NCBI RefSeq assembly: GCF_019049325.1 | Contig: NZ_JAGMUO010000120.1 | Coordinates: forward strand, 124,218-188,217 | Direction of reading: 5' to 3' | Length of the DNA: 64,000 bases | From: Streptomyces sp. AC512_CC834 | GTDB taxonomy: Bacteria > Actinomycetota > Actinomycetes > Streptomycetales > Streptomycetaceae | Part shown: piece by piece, positions 8,665 through 19,019 of the stretch | Layout: every line of letters begins with the position of its first letter | How positions within the stretch are numbered: position 1 is the stretch's first letter | The notes under the pieces: generated by a model | The model's input: the letters and a program-made list of their open reading frames with translations, nothing else | Databases searched by the model: none | What the model was told of the DNA's origin: nothing | Position numbers and translations under genes: made by a program

Positions 8665-10266
8665 TCAGTCGCTCACACCCCGGCCCAGCTCCCACAACTG
8701 GATCGAGGAGGAGGAGTTGAGGAGGTAGGCCGTGCCCGTGATGTCGTCGCGGGTGGCGACGTACTGCTTGCCCTGCCACAGCGGGATCAGCGGCACGTCC
8801 TCGGCGGTGATGTCCTGGATCTCGGTGAGGATGTCCACCGCGGAGAGCCGGTCGGCCTCGGCGCGGGACCTGGGGATCAGGTCGTTGATGATCTTCGGGT
8901 TCGCGTACGGCGAGCCCAGGGTGTTGTTCTTGTCGAGGAACGGCGCGGTGAAGCTGTCGGCGTCCGGGAAGTCGGGGAACCAGCCCATGCCGTAGACGTC
9001 GTACTCGCCCCTCCGCTCGGCCAGGTTGAACTTGTTCCAGGGCGTGCCCTTGATGTCCACGTCGAACAGACCGCTGTCGTTGAGCTGCTTCTGGAGCTGC
9101 TCGAACTCATGCTTGGTCGCGGAACCGTAGTGGTCCGTCGTGTAGTGCATCGTGAACTTGACCGGCGTGGTGATGTCCGCGTCCTCCAGCATGTCCTTCG
9201 CCTTGTCGACGCTGGGGTCGCCGTACTTGTTGAAGAACGAGTTGGAGTGGCCGGTGATGCCGGCCGGAACCATCGAGTACAGCGGCTTGGCCTGCGAGCC
9301 GTACACGGCGGCGACGAGCTTGTCGCGGTTGATGAGCTGGGCCATCGCCTTGCGGACGGCCTTGTCCTTCACCGTCGCGGCTTCCGTGTTGAAGCCCAGG
9401 TAGCGGATCTCGAGGCCGGACACCTCGACCAGATCGACCTCGCTGTCCGTGGCTTTGGAGAGCTGCTGGATCTGATCCGGCGTCATCGCGCGGGTCATCA
9501 CGTCGATGTCGCCCTTTTCGATGGCCTTGCCCATCGCGTCGGCGTCGGTGAACGACACGATCTCGACCTTGTCGTTGTTCACCGTCAGACTCCCCTTGTA
9601 ATTGGGGTTCTTGGTGAACACGGCCTTGGTCATCGCGTCGCCCTCGACCTCGGCCTTCATCGTGTACGGGCCGGAGCCGGACACCTCGAAGCCCTCGCGC
9701 AGCTTGTCCTTCTCGTAGTCGTCCGGGTTGACAATGCCGGCGACCGGCGTCGTCAGCTTGAACGGGAAGGTGGCGTCCGCCGTGTTGAGGTGGAAGATGA
9801 CCTGCCGGTCGCCCTTCGTCTCGATGGTGTCCACGGTGGAGAGCAGCGAGGCCACCTGTGTGTCGGCGTCGATTTTCACGGCCCGCTCGAAGGAGTACTT
9901 CACATCCTCCGCGGTGACGGGGTCGCCGTTGGCGAACTCCAGGCCGTCCCGCAGGGTGCAGGCGTAGCGCTCACTTCCGGTGTCGGTGAATCCGCACTGC
10001 TCGGCGGCCTCGGGCACGGGTTCGCCGTCGCCGCGGGGCTGCACCATCAGGGTCTGCGAGGTCTGGCGCAGGATGTTCCACGCGCCGACGTCGTAGGCGT
10101 ACGCCGGGTCGAGAGGCGCGGGCGCCTCTTCCGTGGTGAACCGGTCCGTGGTGCCGACGACGATCGCGTCCCCGCCGCCGCTGCCGCTGTCGGACCCGCC
10201 GCAGGCGGCGAGCACCGGCGCGAGCAGGCCGACGACTGCCGGCAGCACCAAAGTCTTGCGGTTCAT
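8665..10266 (-). CDS. Peptide/nickel-type ABC transporter substrate-binding lipoprotein
   Basis: 533 residues of family SBP_bac_5 (oligopeptide/dipeptide binding). A signal peptide ends in lipobox LAAC (Cys22), followed by a Gly/Ser linker. The mature domain has TLRDGLEFANGDPVTAEDVKYSFERA and other family motifs. The ATG has GGAGAAACTCGAGC upstream. No permease or ATPase gene adjoins it, so it may serve an unlinked transporter or act as a sensor. Its ligand cannot be told from sequence. Confidence 0.92.
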   Translation of the reverse strand: MNRKTLVLPAVVGLLAPVLAACGGSDSGSGGGDAIVVGTTDRFTTEEAPAPLDPAYAYDVGAWNILRQTSQTLMVQPRGDGEPVPEAAEQCGFTDTGSERYACTLRDGLEFANGDPVTAEDVKYSFERAVKIDADTQVASLLSTVDTIETKGDRQVIFHLNTADATFPFKLTTPVAGIVNPDDYEKDKLREGFEVSGSGPYTMKAEVEGDAMTKAVFTKNPNYKGSLTVNNDKVEIVSFTDADAMGKAIEKGDIDVMTRAMTPDQIQQLSKATDSEVDLVEVSGLEIRYLGFNTEAATVKDKAVRKAMAQLINRDKLVAAVYGSQAKPLYSMVPAGITGHSNSFFNKYGDPSVDKAKDMLEDADITTPVKFTMHYTTDHYGSATKHEFEQLQKQLNDSGLFDVDIKGTPWNKFNLAERRGEYDVYGMGWFPDFPDADSFTAPFLDKNNTLGSPYANPKIINDLIPRSRAEADRLSAVDILTEIQDITAEDVPLIPLWQGKQYVATRDDITGTAYLLNSSSSIQLWELGRGVSD

Positions 10267-10709
10267 GCTCGAGTTTCTCCAGAGCTGTCGGTCCGTGTAT
10301 CCGGCATGCAGGGGTGTCGCGGCGGATCACGGGGGTAGTGGCCGATGTTCTTGCGACGAGGTTAGTCCGCGCCCGCACGGGCGCTCGCAGCCACCGGAGT
10401 TGAGCACTCATCACGGAGCGAAACCGGGTGTGGACGCACCGAAAACCCGACAGTGGAAGGATTAGTGCAGGGTCTCTCCAATCAGGACACAAGGACTCCT
10501 CGACAACGTTCGCCAAGCGGCAGGCAGCACACCCGTCCACCACTGTCGACCCCTGGAAACGTGGGGAACATCACAGTTGGAATTGGGGTGCCCGTACCGG
10601 AATTCAGCCACTCGAGGCGTCGGAAATACCCGGTGGACACCCGTCGTGATGCCTCGGGCGGCCCTTGTCGCAATTGCCGTCCCAACGCCGCCGCACGCTC
10701 GGTGAACGC
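10267..10709. other. 443-bp gap without a convincing gene
   Basis: The gap lies between two minus-strand genes. A TAACCT -10-like hexamer on the minus strand at 10364-10359 could drive the binding-protein gene with a leader of about 85 bases. Short open frames here lack ribosome sites and family resemblance. I see no hairpin strong enough to call. Confidence 0.5.
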
Positions 10710-11411
10710 CTAGCGCATTTGTGTCATCAGACCGCGCAGAAATGTCAGGTCGACCTCTTCCAGAGAGGCGACGACCGTGCGCCGCGCGGCCGCGGTGATG
10801 GGGGCGACCGAGGGCACCGCCACGACGTGGCAGCCGGCGGACTCCGCGGCGGCGACCCCCGTCGCGGTGTCCTCGACGACGGCGCACCGGACCGGGTCCA
10901 CGCCGAGTCCGGCCGCGGCGGCCAGGTACGGGTCGGGGTGGGGCTTGGTGCGCGGTACCTCGTCGCCTGCGACGGTGAGGGCGAAGTGCCGGGGGCCGAG
11001 CGTGGTGATCACACGGTCGATGATGCGCCGGTGCGAGGCGGAGACCAGGGCCGTGGGGATCTCGTGGGCGGACAGCTCCGCGAGCAGCCGGGCGGCTCCC
11101 GGCATGAGCGGCAGGTCACGGCCGATGCGCTGCTCGAAGCCGTCGTTGAGCAGCACGCTGAGTTCGGCGAGTGTGATGTCGGCGCCGGTGGCCTCGATGA
11201 GGAAGCCCGCGCTGCGGGTCATGGGGCCGCCGACCACCACGTGGCGCCAGGAGTCGTCGAGGGTGTGGCCGAGGGAGGCGAAGACCCCCGTCTCGACGTC
11301 CCACCAGAAGCCCTCGGTGTCCACCAGGGTGCCGTCCATGTCGAGGAGCACGGCCTGGAGGGCGGAGCCTTCGGCCGTACGGGTTCCGAGCGCGGGGACC
11401 GTGCTGGTCAT
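10710..11411 (-). CDS. HAD-superfamily phosphatase/phosphomutase
   Basis: 233 residues, beta-phosphoglucomutase-like HAD hydrolase. Motif I is DMDGTLVDTEG (about residues 22-32), motif II lies in TALVSASH, the Lys motif is in RTKPHPDPY, and motif IV is VVEDTATG. A helical cap lies between motifs I and II. AAGGAGG precedes the ATG at 11411. It sits after metH beyond a terminator. Its sugar-phosphate substrate is not predictable. Confidence 0.9.
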   Translation of the reverse strand: MTSTVPALGTRTAEGSALQAVLLDMDGTLVDTEGFWWDVETGVFASLGHTLDDSWRHVVVGGPMTRSAGFLIEATGADITLAELSVLLNDGFEQRIGRDLPLMPGAARLLAELSAHEIPTALVSASHRRIIDRVITTLGPRHFALTVAGDEVPRTKPHPDPYLAAAAGLGVDPVRCAVVEDTATGVAAAESAGCHVVAVPSVAPITAAARRTVVASLEEVDLTFLRGLMTQMR

Positions 11412-11435
11412 CCACGTACCTCCTTGAGGGACGAT

Positions 11436-11466
11436 CAGGCCGGTTCCCACGAAGGGAACCGGCCTG
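11436..11466 (-). terminator. metH terminator
   Basis: A perfect 13-bp stem (11436-11448/11454-11466) with a 5-nt loop lies about 70 bases past the metH stop, before the HAD gene. Confidence 0.85.
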
Positions 11467-11536
11467 CAGTGGACCGACCAGTGTACGTCGTGCGGGGCGC
11501 GAACGCCTGGTGTGGCCCGGGAGGCGGTACGTGGCC

Positions 11537-14500
11537 TCAGCGGGCGTTGAAGTACTTCGCCTCCGGGTGGTGGATGACGATGGCGTCGGTGGACTGCTCG
11601 GGGTGGAGCTGGAACTCCTCGGAGAGCTGGACGCCGATGCGCTCCGGCTCGAGGAGCGCGGCGATCTTCGCGCGGTCCTCCAGGTCGGGGCAGGCGCCGT
11701 AGCCGAGGGAGAAGCGGGCGCCCCGGTACTTCAGGGCGAACATGTCCTCCATCACGGCGGGGTCCTCCCCCGCGAAGCCGAGTTCGGAGCGCACGCGCGC
11801 GTGCCAGTACTCGGCGAGGGCCTCGGCGAGCTGGACGGACAGGCCGTGGAGTTCGAGGTAGTCGCGGTAGGCGTTGGCCTCGAACATGCGGGCCGTCTCC
11901 TCGCCGATCCGGGAGCCGACGGTGACGACCTGGAAGCCGACGACGTCCCTCTCGCCGGACTCCTCCGGGCGGAAGAAGTCGGCCAGGCACAGCCGGCGGC
12001 CGCGCCGCTGGCGGGGGAAGGTGAACCGGGTGCGCTCGTTGCCGTCGTCGTCGAGGACAATGAGGTCGTCGTCCTTGGAGACGCACGGGAAGTAGCCGTA
12101 GACCACGGCCGCCTCCAGCAGGTTGTCCGTCTGGAGCCGGTCGAGCAGGCCGCGCAGCCGAGGCCGGCCCTCGGACTCGACCAGTTCCTCGTAGGACGGT
12201 CCGTCGCCGGTGCGGGCCTGCTTGAGGCCCCACTGGCCCTTGAAGAGGGCGCCCTCGTCGAGCCAGGAGGCGTACTCCTTGAGCTGGATGCCCTTGACGA
12301 CGCGGGTGCCCCTGAAGGGCGGCTCGGGGACGGGGTTGTCGACGGCTACGTCGGAGCGGACGTGTCCCTCCTCGGGCCGCTCGTCGATCTCCACGGTGGC
12401 GGCCCGCACCCGGCGCTGCTTCAGCTCGGGCAGCTTCACGCCGGGCACGCCCCGCTTGATGCCGATCAGGGCGTCCATGAGCCTGAGGCCCTCGAAGGCG
12501 TCGCGGGCGTAGCGGACCTCGCCGTCGTAGACCTCGTGCAGGTCCTGCTCGACGTAGGCCCTGGTGAGGGCCGCGCCGCCGAGGATGACGGGGTAGTCGG
12601 CGGCCAGCCCCCGCTGGTTGAGCTCCTCCAGGTTCTCCTTCATGATCACCGTGGACTTGACCAGGAGCCCGGACATGCCGATGACGTCGGCGCGGTGCTC
12701 GTCGGCCGCCTCCAGGATCGCGGAGACCGGCTGCTTGATGCCGAGGTTGACGACGGTGTAGCCGTTGTTGGACAGGATGATGTCGACGAGGTTCTTGCCG
12801 ATGTCGTGGACGTCGCCGCGGACGGTGGCGAGCACGATGGTGCCCTTGCCGTCGTCGTCGGTCTTCTCCATGTGCGGTTCCAGGTGGGCCACCGCGGTCT
12901 TCATGACCTCGGCGGACTGGAGCACGAACGGCAACTGCATCTGGCCGGAGCCGAACAGTTCACCGACGACCTTCATGCCGTCGAGCAGGGTCTCGTTGAC
13001 GATCTCGAGGGCCGGACGTTCCCGGAGTGCCTCGTCCAGGTCGGGTTCGAGGCCGTTCTTCTCGCCGTCGATGATGCGGCGCTTGAGGCGTTCGTCCAGC
13101 GGCAGCGCGGCCAGTTCCTCGGCCTTGGACGCGCGCAGCGACTTGGCCGTGGCGCCCTCGAAGAGCGCCATCAGCTTCTGCAGCGGGTCGTAGCCCTCGC
13201 GGCGGCGGTCGTAGATGAGGTCGAGGGCGGTGGTGACCTGCTCCTCGTCGAAGCGGGCGATCGGCAGGATCTTGCTCGCGTGCACGATCGCGGAGTCCAG
13301 GCCGGCCTTGACGCACTCGTCCAGGAAGACGGAGTTCAGCAGGATGCGGGCGGCCGGGTTGAGGCCGAAGGAGATGTTCGACAGGCCGAGGGTGGTCTGC
13401 ACGTCCGGGTGCCGCTTCTTCAGCTCGCGGATGCCCTCGATGGTGGCCACGCCGTCCCCGCGGGACTCCTCCTGGCCGGTGCAGATGGTGAAGGTCAGGC
13501 AGTCGACGAGGATGTCCGACTCGTGGATGCCCCAGTTGCCGGTGAGGTCCTCGATGAGCCGTTCGGCGATCTCGACCTTCTTCTCGGCGGTGCGGGCCTG
13601 GCCCACCTCGTCGATGGTCAGCGCGATCAGCGCGGCGCCGTGCTCCCGCGCCAGCTTCGTGACGCGCGCGAACCGGGACTCGGGGCCGGCGCCGTCCTCG
13701 TAGTTCACCGAGTTGATCACGGCGCGGCCGCCGAGCTTCTCCAGGCCGGCGCGGACGACGTCGACCTCGGTGGAGTCCAGGACGATCGGCAGCGTCGAGG
13801 CGGTGGCGAAGCGTCCGGCCAGCTCCTGCATGTCGGCGACGCCGTCCCGGCCGACGTAGTCCACGCACAGGTCGAGCATGTGCGCGCCCTCGCGGATCTG
13901 GTCGCGGGCGATTTCCACGCAGTCGTCCCAGCGGCCGTCCAGCATGGCCTCGCGGAACTTCTTCGAGCCGTTGGCGTTGGTCCGCTCGCCGATGGCCAGG
14001 TAGGAGGTGTCCTGCCGGAAGGGCACGGTCTGGTAGAGCGAGGCGGCGCCGGGCTCGGGCCGCGGCTGCCGCTCGGTGGGGGCGGTGTCCCGGACCCGCT
14101 CGACGACCTGGCGCAGGTGCTCGGGGGTGGTGCCGCAGCAGCCGCCCACCAGGGACAGGCCGTACTCGCGGACGAAGGTCTCCTGCGCGTCGGCCAGCTC
14201 GGGCGCGGTCAGCGGGTAGTGGGCGCCGTCCTTGCCGAGGACGGGCAGACCGGCGTTGGGCATGCAGGACAGCGGGACGCGGGAGTGGCGGGCGAGGTAG
14301 CGCAGGTGCTCGCTCATCTCGGCCGGGCCGGTGGCGCAGTTCAGGCCGATCATGTCGATGCCGAGCGGCTCCAGCGCGGTGAGCGCGGCGCCGATCTCCG
14401 AGCCGAGCAGCATGGTGCCGGTGGTCTCTACCGTCACGGAGACGATGACCGGCAGATCCAGGCCCAGGGCGTCCAGGGCGCGCCGGGCGCCGAGCACGGA

Positions 14501-15049
14501 GGCCTTGGTCTGGAGCAGGTCCTGCGTGGTCTCCACCAGCAGCGCGTCGGCGCCGCCTGCGACCAGGCCCTCGGCGTTGCGCTGGTAGGCGTCGCGGAGG
14601 ACGGGGTACGGGGCGTGGCCGAGCGTGGGGAGCTTGGTGCCGGGGCCCATGGAGCCCAGGACCCAGCGCTGCCGGCCGTCCCGGGCGGCGAACTCGTCGG
14701 CGGTCTCGCGGGCGACGCGCGCGCCGGCCTCGGACAGCTCGTGGACGCGCTCGGGGATGTCGTACTCGCCGAGGGCGGAGTGGTTGGCGCCGAAGGTGTT
14801 GGTCTCGACGCAGTCGACGCCGGCCGCGAAGTACTCCTCGTGCACCGAGCGGACGATGTCGGGGCGGGTCAGGTTCAGGACCTCGTTGCACCCCTCGAGC
14901 TGCTGGAAGTCGTCCATCGTGGGGTTCTGCGCCTGGAGCATGGTGCCCATCGCGCCGTCGGCGACCACCACACGGGTGGCGAGGGCCTCTCGGAGGGCGG
15001 ACACACGGGTCCGGGTGTCGGCGGGCGGGGTGGATGGCGACGAGGCCAT
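11537..15049 (-). CDS. metH: Cobalamin-dependent methionine synthase MetH
   Basis: Transfers the methyl group of 5-methyl-THF to homocysteine through B12. It is 1170 residues and complete. The homocysteine-binding domain carries the zinc Cys pair in GGCCGT (about 301-304). A pterin-binding domain follows (about 350-620). The B12 module has GDVHDIGKN, whose His (about 745) is the lower axial ligand, and the AdoMet-dependent activation domain fills the C-terminus. ATG 15049 follows GGGAG. Upstream lies a TACCCT -10-like element inside a long inverted repeat. I found no cobalamin riboswitch box. Confidence 0.97.
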   Translation of the reverse strand: MASSPSTPPADTRTRVSALREALATRVVVADGAMGTMLQAQNPTMDDFQQLEGCNEVLNLTRPDIVRSVHEEYFAAGVDCVETNTFGANHSALGEYDIPERVHELSEAGARVARETADEFAARDGRQRWVLGSMGPGTKLPTLGHAPYPVLRDAYQRNAEGLVAGGADALLVETTQDLLQTKASVLGARRALDALGLDLPVIVSVTVETTGTMLLGSEIGAALTALEPLGIDMIGLNCATGPAEMSEHLRYLARHSRVPLSCMPNAGLPVLGKDGAHYPLTAPELADAQETFVREYGLSLVGGCCGTTPEHLRQVVERVRDTAPTERQPRPEPGAASLYQTVPFRQDTSYLAIGERTNANGSKKFREAMLDGRWDDCVEIARDQIREGAHMLDLCVDYVGRDGVADMQELAGRFATASTLPIVLDSTEVDVVRAGLEKLGGRAVINSVNYEDGAGPESRFARVTKLAREHGAALIALTIDEVGQARTAEKKVEIAERLIEDLTGNWGIHESDILVDCLTFTICTGQEESRGDGVATIEGIRELKKRHPDVQTTLGLSNISFGLNPAARILLNSVFLDECVKAGLDSAIVHASKILPIARFDEEQVTTALDLIYDRRREGYDPLQKLMALFEGATAKSLRASKAEELAALPLDERLKRRIIDGEKNGLEPDLDEALRERPALEIVNETLLDGMKVVGELFGSGQMQLPFVLQSAEVMKTAVAHLEPHMEKTDDDGKGTIVLATVRGDVHDIGKNLVDIILSNNGYTVVNLGIKQPVSAILEAADEHRADVIGMSGLLVKSTVIMKENLEELNQRGLAADYPVILGGAALTRAYVEQDLHEVYDGEVRYARDAFEGLRLMDALIGIKRGVPGVKLPELKQRRVRAATVEIDERPEEGHVRSDVAVDNPVPEPPFRGTRVVKGIQLKEYASWLDEGALFKGQWGLKQARTGDGPSYEELVESEGRPRLRGLLDRLQTDNLLEAAVVYGYFPCVSKDDDLIVLDDDGNERTRFTFPRQRRGRRLCLADFFRPEESGERDVVGFQVVTVGSRIGEETARMFEANAYRDYLELHGLSVQLAEALAEYWHARVRSELGFAGEDPAVMEDMFALKYRGARFSLGYGACPDLEDRAKIAALLEPERIGVQLSEEFQLHPEQSTDAIVIHHPEAKYFNAR

Positions 15050-15108
15050 GAAAGGGCTCCCTATGATGCGACGGCTGTCGGCTTTGCGTCTGCCCGGCAC
15101 CGTCCGCT

Positions 15109-15179
15109 GTGGACGCCCCGGGGGAGAACGCACGCCGCCAGGGTAGCCGGGACCGGGGGCCGATGGTCGGGGCGTCCAC
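15109..15179. promoter_or_regulatory. 12-bp inverted repeat bracketing the putative metH promoter
   Basis: Arms 15109-15120 and 15168-15179 are exact complements 47 bases apart. On the minus strand a TACCCT -10-like hexamer (15144-15139) lies between them. It could be a paired operator or the closing helix of a folded leader. It matches no riboswitch I know. Confidence 0.5.
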
Positions 15180-15388
15180 GAGACGGACGAGTATGGCGGG
15201 GCGGATACCCGCCGAACGGAGGAGTCCGCCCTCCGCCCGGGAGCGTGCCGCGCCCTGTTCCCGGGGCGCCGGCGCAGGACAGCGGACGACCGCGGAGGAC
15301 CGCGGAGGCAGGCCACGGTCACGGGGACGTGGCCGAAGTGCAACAGTTGCCCGCCGACCATTGGCGAGAGGTCGGCATGGACCGGTAG

Positions 15389-15407
15389 TGTTCGGCATTG
15401 CCGAACA
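15389..15407. promoter_or_regulatory. GylR operator-like palindrome upstream of gylR
   Basis: TGTTCGGCATTGCCGAACA is a perfect 9-bp inverted repeat around one base. It recurs 16/19 upstream of glpF, so it is probably the site for autoregulation. Confidence 0.7.
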
Positions 15408-15458
15408 ACGTCAGCGACGCCGAGGTCGGCACTCGAAGGGGACGGAGGCAGTACGCCG

Positions 15459-16223
15459 ATGGCACGGAACATCCAGTCGCTCGAGCGGGCGGCAGCGATG
15501 CTGCGCCTGCTGGCGGGCGGCGAGCGGCGGCTCGGCCTGTCGGACATCGCCTCGTCGCTGGGTCTGGCCAAAGGCACCGCGCACGGCATCCTGCGCACCC
15601 TCCAGCACGAGGGCTTCGTCGAGCAGGACGACGCCTCCGGGCGCTACCAACTGGGCGCGGAGCTGCTGCGCCTGGGTACGACCTACCTCGACGTCCACGA
15701 GCTGCGGGCCCGCGCCCTGGTGTGGACGGACGACCTGGCCCGCTCCAGCGGCGAGAGCGTCCACCTCGGCGTCCTGCACCAGCAGGGCGTCCTGATCGTG
15801 CACCACGTCTTCCGGCCCGACGACAGCCGGCAGGTCCTGGAGATCGGGGCCATGCAGCCGCTGCACTCCACGGCGCTGGGCAAGGTGCTGTCGGCGTACG
15901 ACCCGGTCGCGCACAGCGAGGCGCTGGAGGCCGACCGCAAGGCGTACACGGACCGGACCGTCTGCGAGCCGGACCGGTTCGAACACATCCTGGACATCAC
16001 ACGCGCGCGTGGGTACGCCGCCGACGTCGAGGAGACCTGGGAGGGCATCGCCTCCGTCGCCGCCCCCATCCACGACCGCAGACGCATGCCGGTCGGCGCG
16101 GTCGGCATCACCGGGGCCGTGGAGCGGCTGTGCCGGGAGGGTGAGCTGCGGCCCGAGCTGGTCGCGGCGGTACGGGACTGCGCCCGCGCGGTGTCGCGGG
16201 ACCTGGGCGCCGGGCGGTTCTAG
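15459..16223 (+). CDS. gylR: GylR, IclR-family regulator of glycerol catabolism
   Basis: 254 residues, the known GylR length. The winged helix-turn-helix is LGLSDIASSLGLAKGTAHGILRTL (about 25-48) and the IclR effector domain follows (HSTALGKVLSAY, about 135-146). GylR of S. coelicolor represses the adjacent glycerol operon and itself. Here it has the same position directly upstream of glpF, with matching palindromes before both genes. GGAGG precedes the ATG. metH diverges from it. Confidence 0.95.
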   Translation: MARNIQSLERAAAMLRLLAGGERRLGLSDIASSLGLAKGTAHGILRTLQHEGFVEQDDASGRYQLGAELLRLGTTYLDVHELRARALVWTDDLARSSGESVHLGVLHQQGVLIVHHVFRPDDSRQVLEIGAMQPLHSTALGKVLSAYDPVAHSEALEADRKAYTDRTVCEPDRFEHILDITRARGYAADVEETWEGIASVAAPIHDRRRMPVGAVGITGAVERLCREGELRPELVAAVRDCARAVSRDLGAGRF

Positions 16224-16265
16224 ACATCCAGGCAGGGCACGCGGGCACGCGGGTGCGAGGTACGA

Positions 16266-16304
16266 GCCGAGGGCCGGGACGCCGAGCGCGTTCCGGCCCT
16301 CGGC
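16266..16304 (+). terminator. Hairpin after gylR
   Basis: A 12-bp stem (16266-16277/16293-16304) with a 15-nt loop begins 43 bases past the gylR stop. Confidence 0.7.
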
Positions 16305-16423
16305 GTCTTCCCGGCGGGGCGACCGCACCCGAAGATCGATAGCCCACGACGATCAATAACGATCGTGCTTTCGATAACACAGCTCTTGACGCACGCGTGA
16401 CGTCGAACGAGACTCGCGTCCAT

Positions 16424-16466
16424 CGGTCGGCATTGTCGAACACCTACCGGCAATACGCGTTAGAGT
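16424..16466 (+). promoter_or_regulatory. glp operon operator and promoter
   Basis: The palindrome-like site 16424-16442 matches the gylR operator at 16 of 19 positions. TAGAGT at 16461-16466 is a likely -10 just downstream. This would place the regulator over the upstream promoter region. The rest of the 347-bp gylR-glpF gap holds only the gylR terminator. Confidence 0.6.
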
Positions 16467-16570
16467 GTGACAGTGCCAAGGGCCGCCATCGCTCTCATAC
16501 CGAGGGCGCCGGAACACCCGGAGGGACCCGGGGTTCGGCTTTCCCTGGACGAAGGACAAAGGAGTCGCGG

Positions 16571-17365
16571 GTGTCCAGCTCCGACATCTTCATCGGCGAG
16601 ACCATCGGTACCGCCCTACTCGTACTGCTCGGCGGCGGCGTGTGCGCCGCCGTCACACTCAAGGCCTCCAAGGCACGCAACGCCGGCTGGGTCGCCATCG
16701 CCTTCGGGTGGGGCTTCGCCGTCATGACGGCCGCGTACATATCGGGCCCGCTCTCCGGGGCCCACCTCAACCCGGCCGTGACGGTCGGCATCGCGATCAA
16801 GGACGGCGACTGGAACAACGTCCCGACCTATTTCGCGGGCCAGATCCTCGGCGCCATGATCGGCGCGGTCCTGGTCTGGGTCGCCTACTACGGCCAGTTC
16901 CAGGCGCACCTCACCGACCGGGAGATCGTCGGCGGTCCGGGCGCACAGGACACGACGGCCAAGTCCGTAGAGGCGCAGGAGAAGGGCGCGGGACCCGTCC
17001 TGGGCGTCTTCTCCACCGGTCCCGAGATCCGGCACACGGTCCAGAACCTCGCCACCGAGATCATCGGCACCTTCGTCCTGCTGCTCGCGATCCTCACCCA
17101 GGGGCTCAACGACGAGGGCAACGGCCTCGGCGTGCTGGGCGCCCTGATCACCGGGTTCGTGGTGGTCTCCATCGGCCTGTCGCTCGGCGGTCCGACGGGC
17201 TACGCGATCAACCCGGTCCGCGACCTCGGCCCGCGCATCGTGCACGCCCTGCTGCCCCTGCCCAACAAGGGCGGTTCCGACTGGTCCTACGCGTGGATCC
17301 CGGTCGTCGGTCCGCTGATCGGCGGCGCGATCGCCGGAGGTGTCTACAACCTCGCGTTCGCCTGA
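16571..17365 (+). CDS. glpF: Glycerol uptake facilitator GlpF
   Basis: 264-residue aquaglyceroporin with six membrane helices. The first half-helix has the canonical NPA in HLNPAVT. The second reads INPVRD, with Val in place of Ala. The GTG start has AAGGAG six bases upstream. It is the first gene of glpF-glpK-glpD. It corresponds by position to gylC of the S. coelicolor gyl operon. Confidence 0.95.
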   Translation: MSSSDIFIGETIGTALLVLLGGGVCAAVTLKASKARNAGWVAIAFGWGFAVMTAAYISGPLSGAHLNPAVTVGIAIKDGDWNNVPTYFAGQILGAMIGAVLVWVAYYGQFQAHLTDREIVGGPGAQDTTAKSVEAQEKGAGPVLGVFSTGPEIRHTVQNLATEIIGTFVLLLAILTQGLNDEGNGLGVLGALITGFVVVSIGLSLGGPTGYAINPVRDLGPRIVHALLPLPNKGGSDWSYAWIPVVGPLIGGAIAGGVYNLAFA

Positions 17366-17451
17366 CCTGGCTCGCGCCCGGTCATGATCGAGCCGCAGAA
17401 CACGAGCCGTACGCACCGGCCCACCACCCCAAGGAATCCCAGGAGCACACA

Positions 17452-19011
<1,560 letters not shown>

Positions 19012-19019
19012 GAACCACC

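Noticed and set aside
10428..10713. Short plus-strand frames in the 443-bp gap after the HAD gene
   Set aside because: No ribosome site, no recognisable family, and rare-looking composition.
11510..15388. Long open frame opposite metH (over 1200 codons)
   Set aside because: It is an artefact of high G+C third positions. Its translation is low-complexity Val/Gly/Leu/Asp with no family motif, while metH on the other strand has all domains.
15050..15458. Cobalamin, SAM or SAH riboswitch upstream of metH
   Set aside because: I looked for B12-box and SAH/SAM core sequences on the minus strand and found none. Only the inverted repeat is reported.
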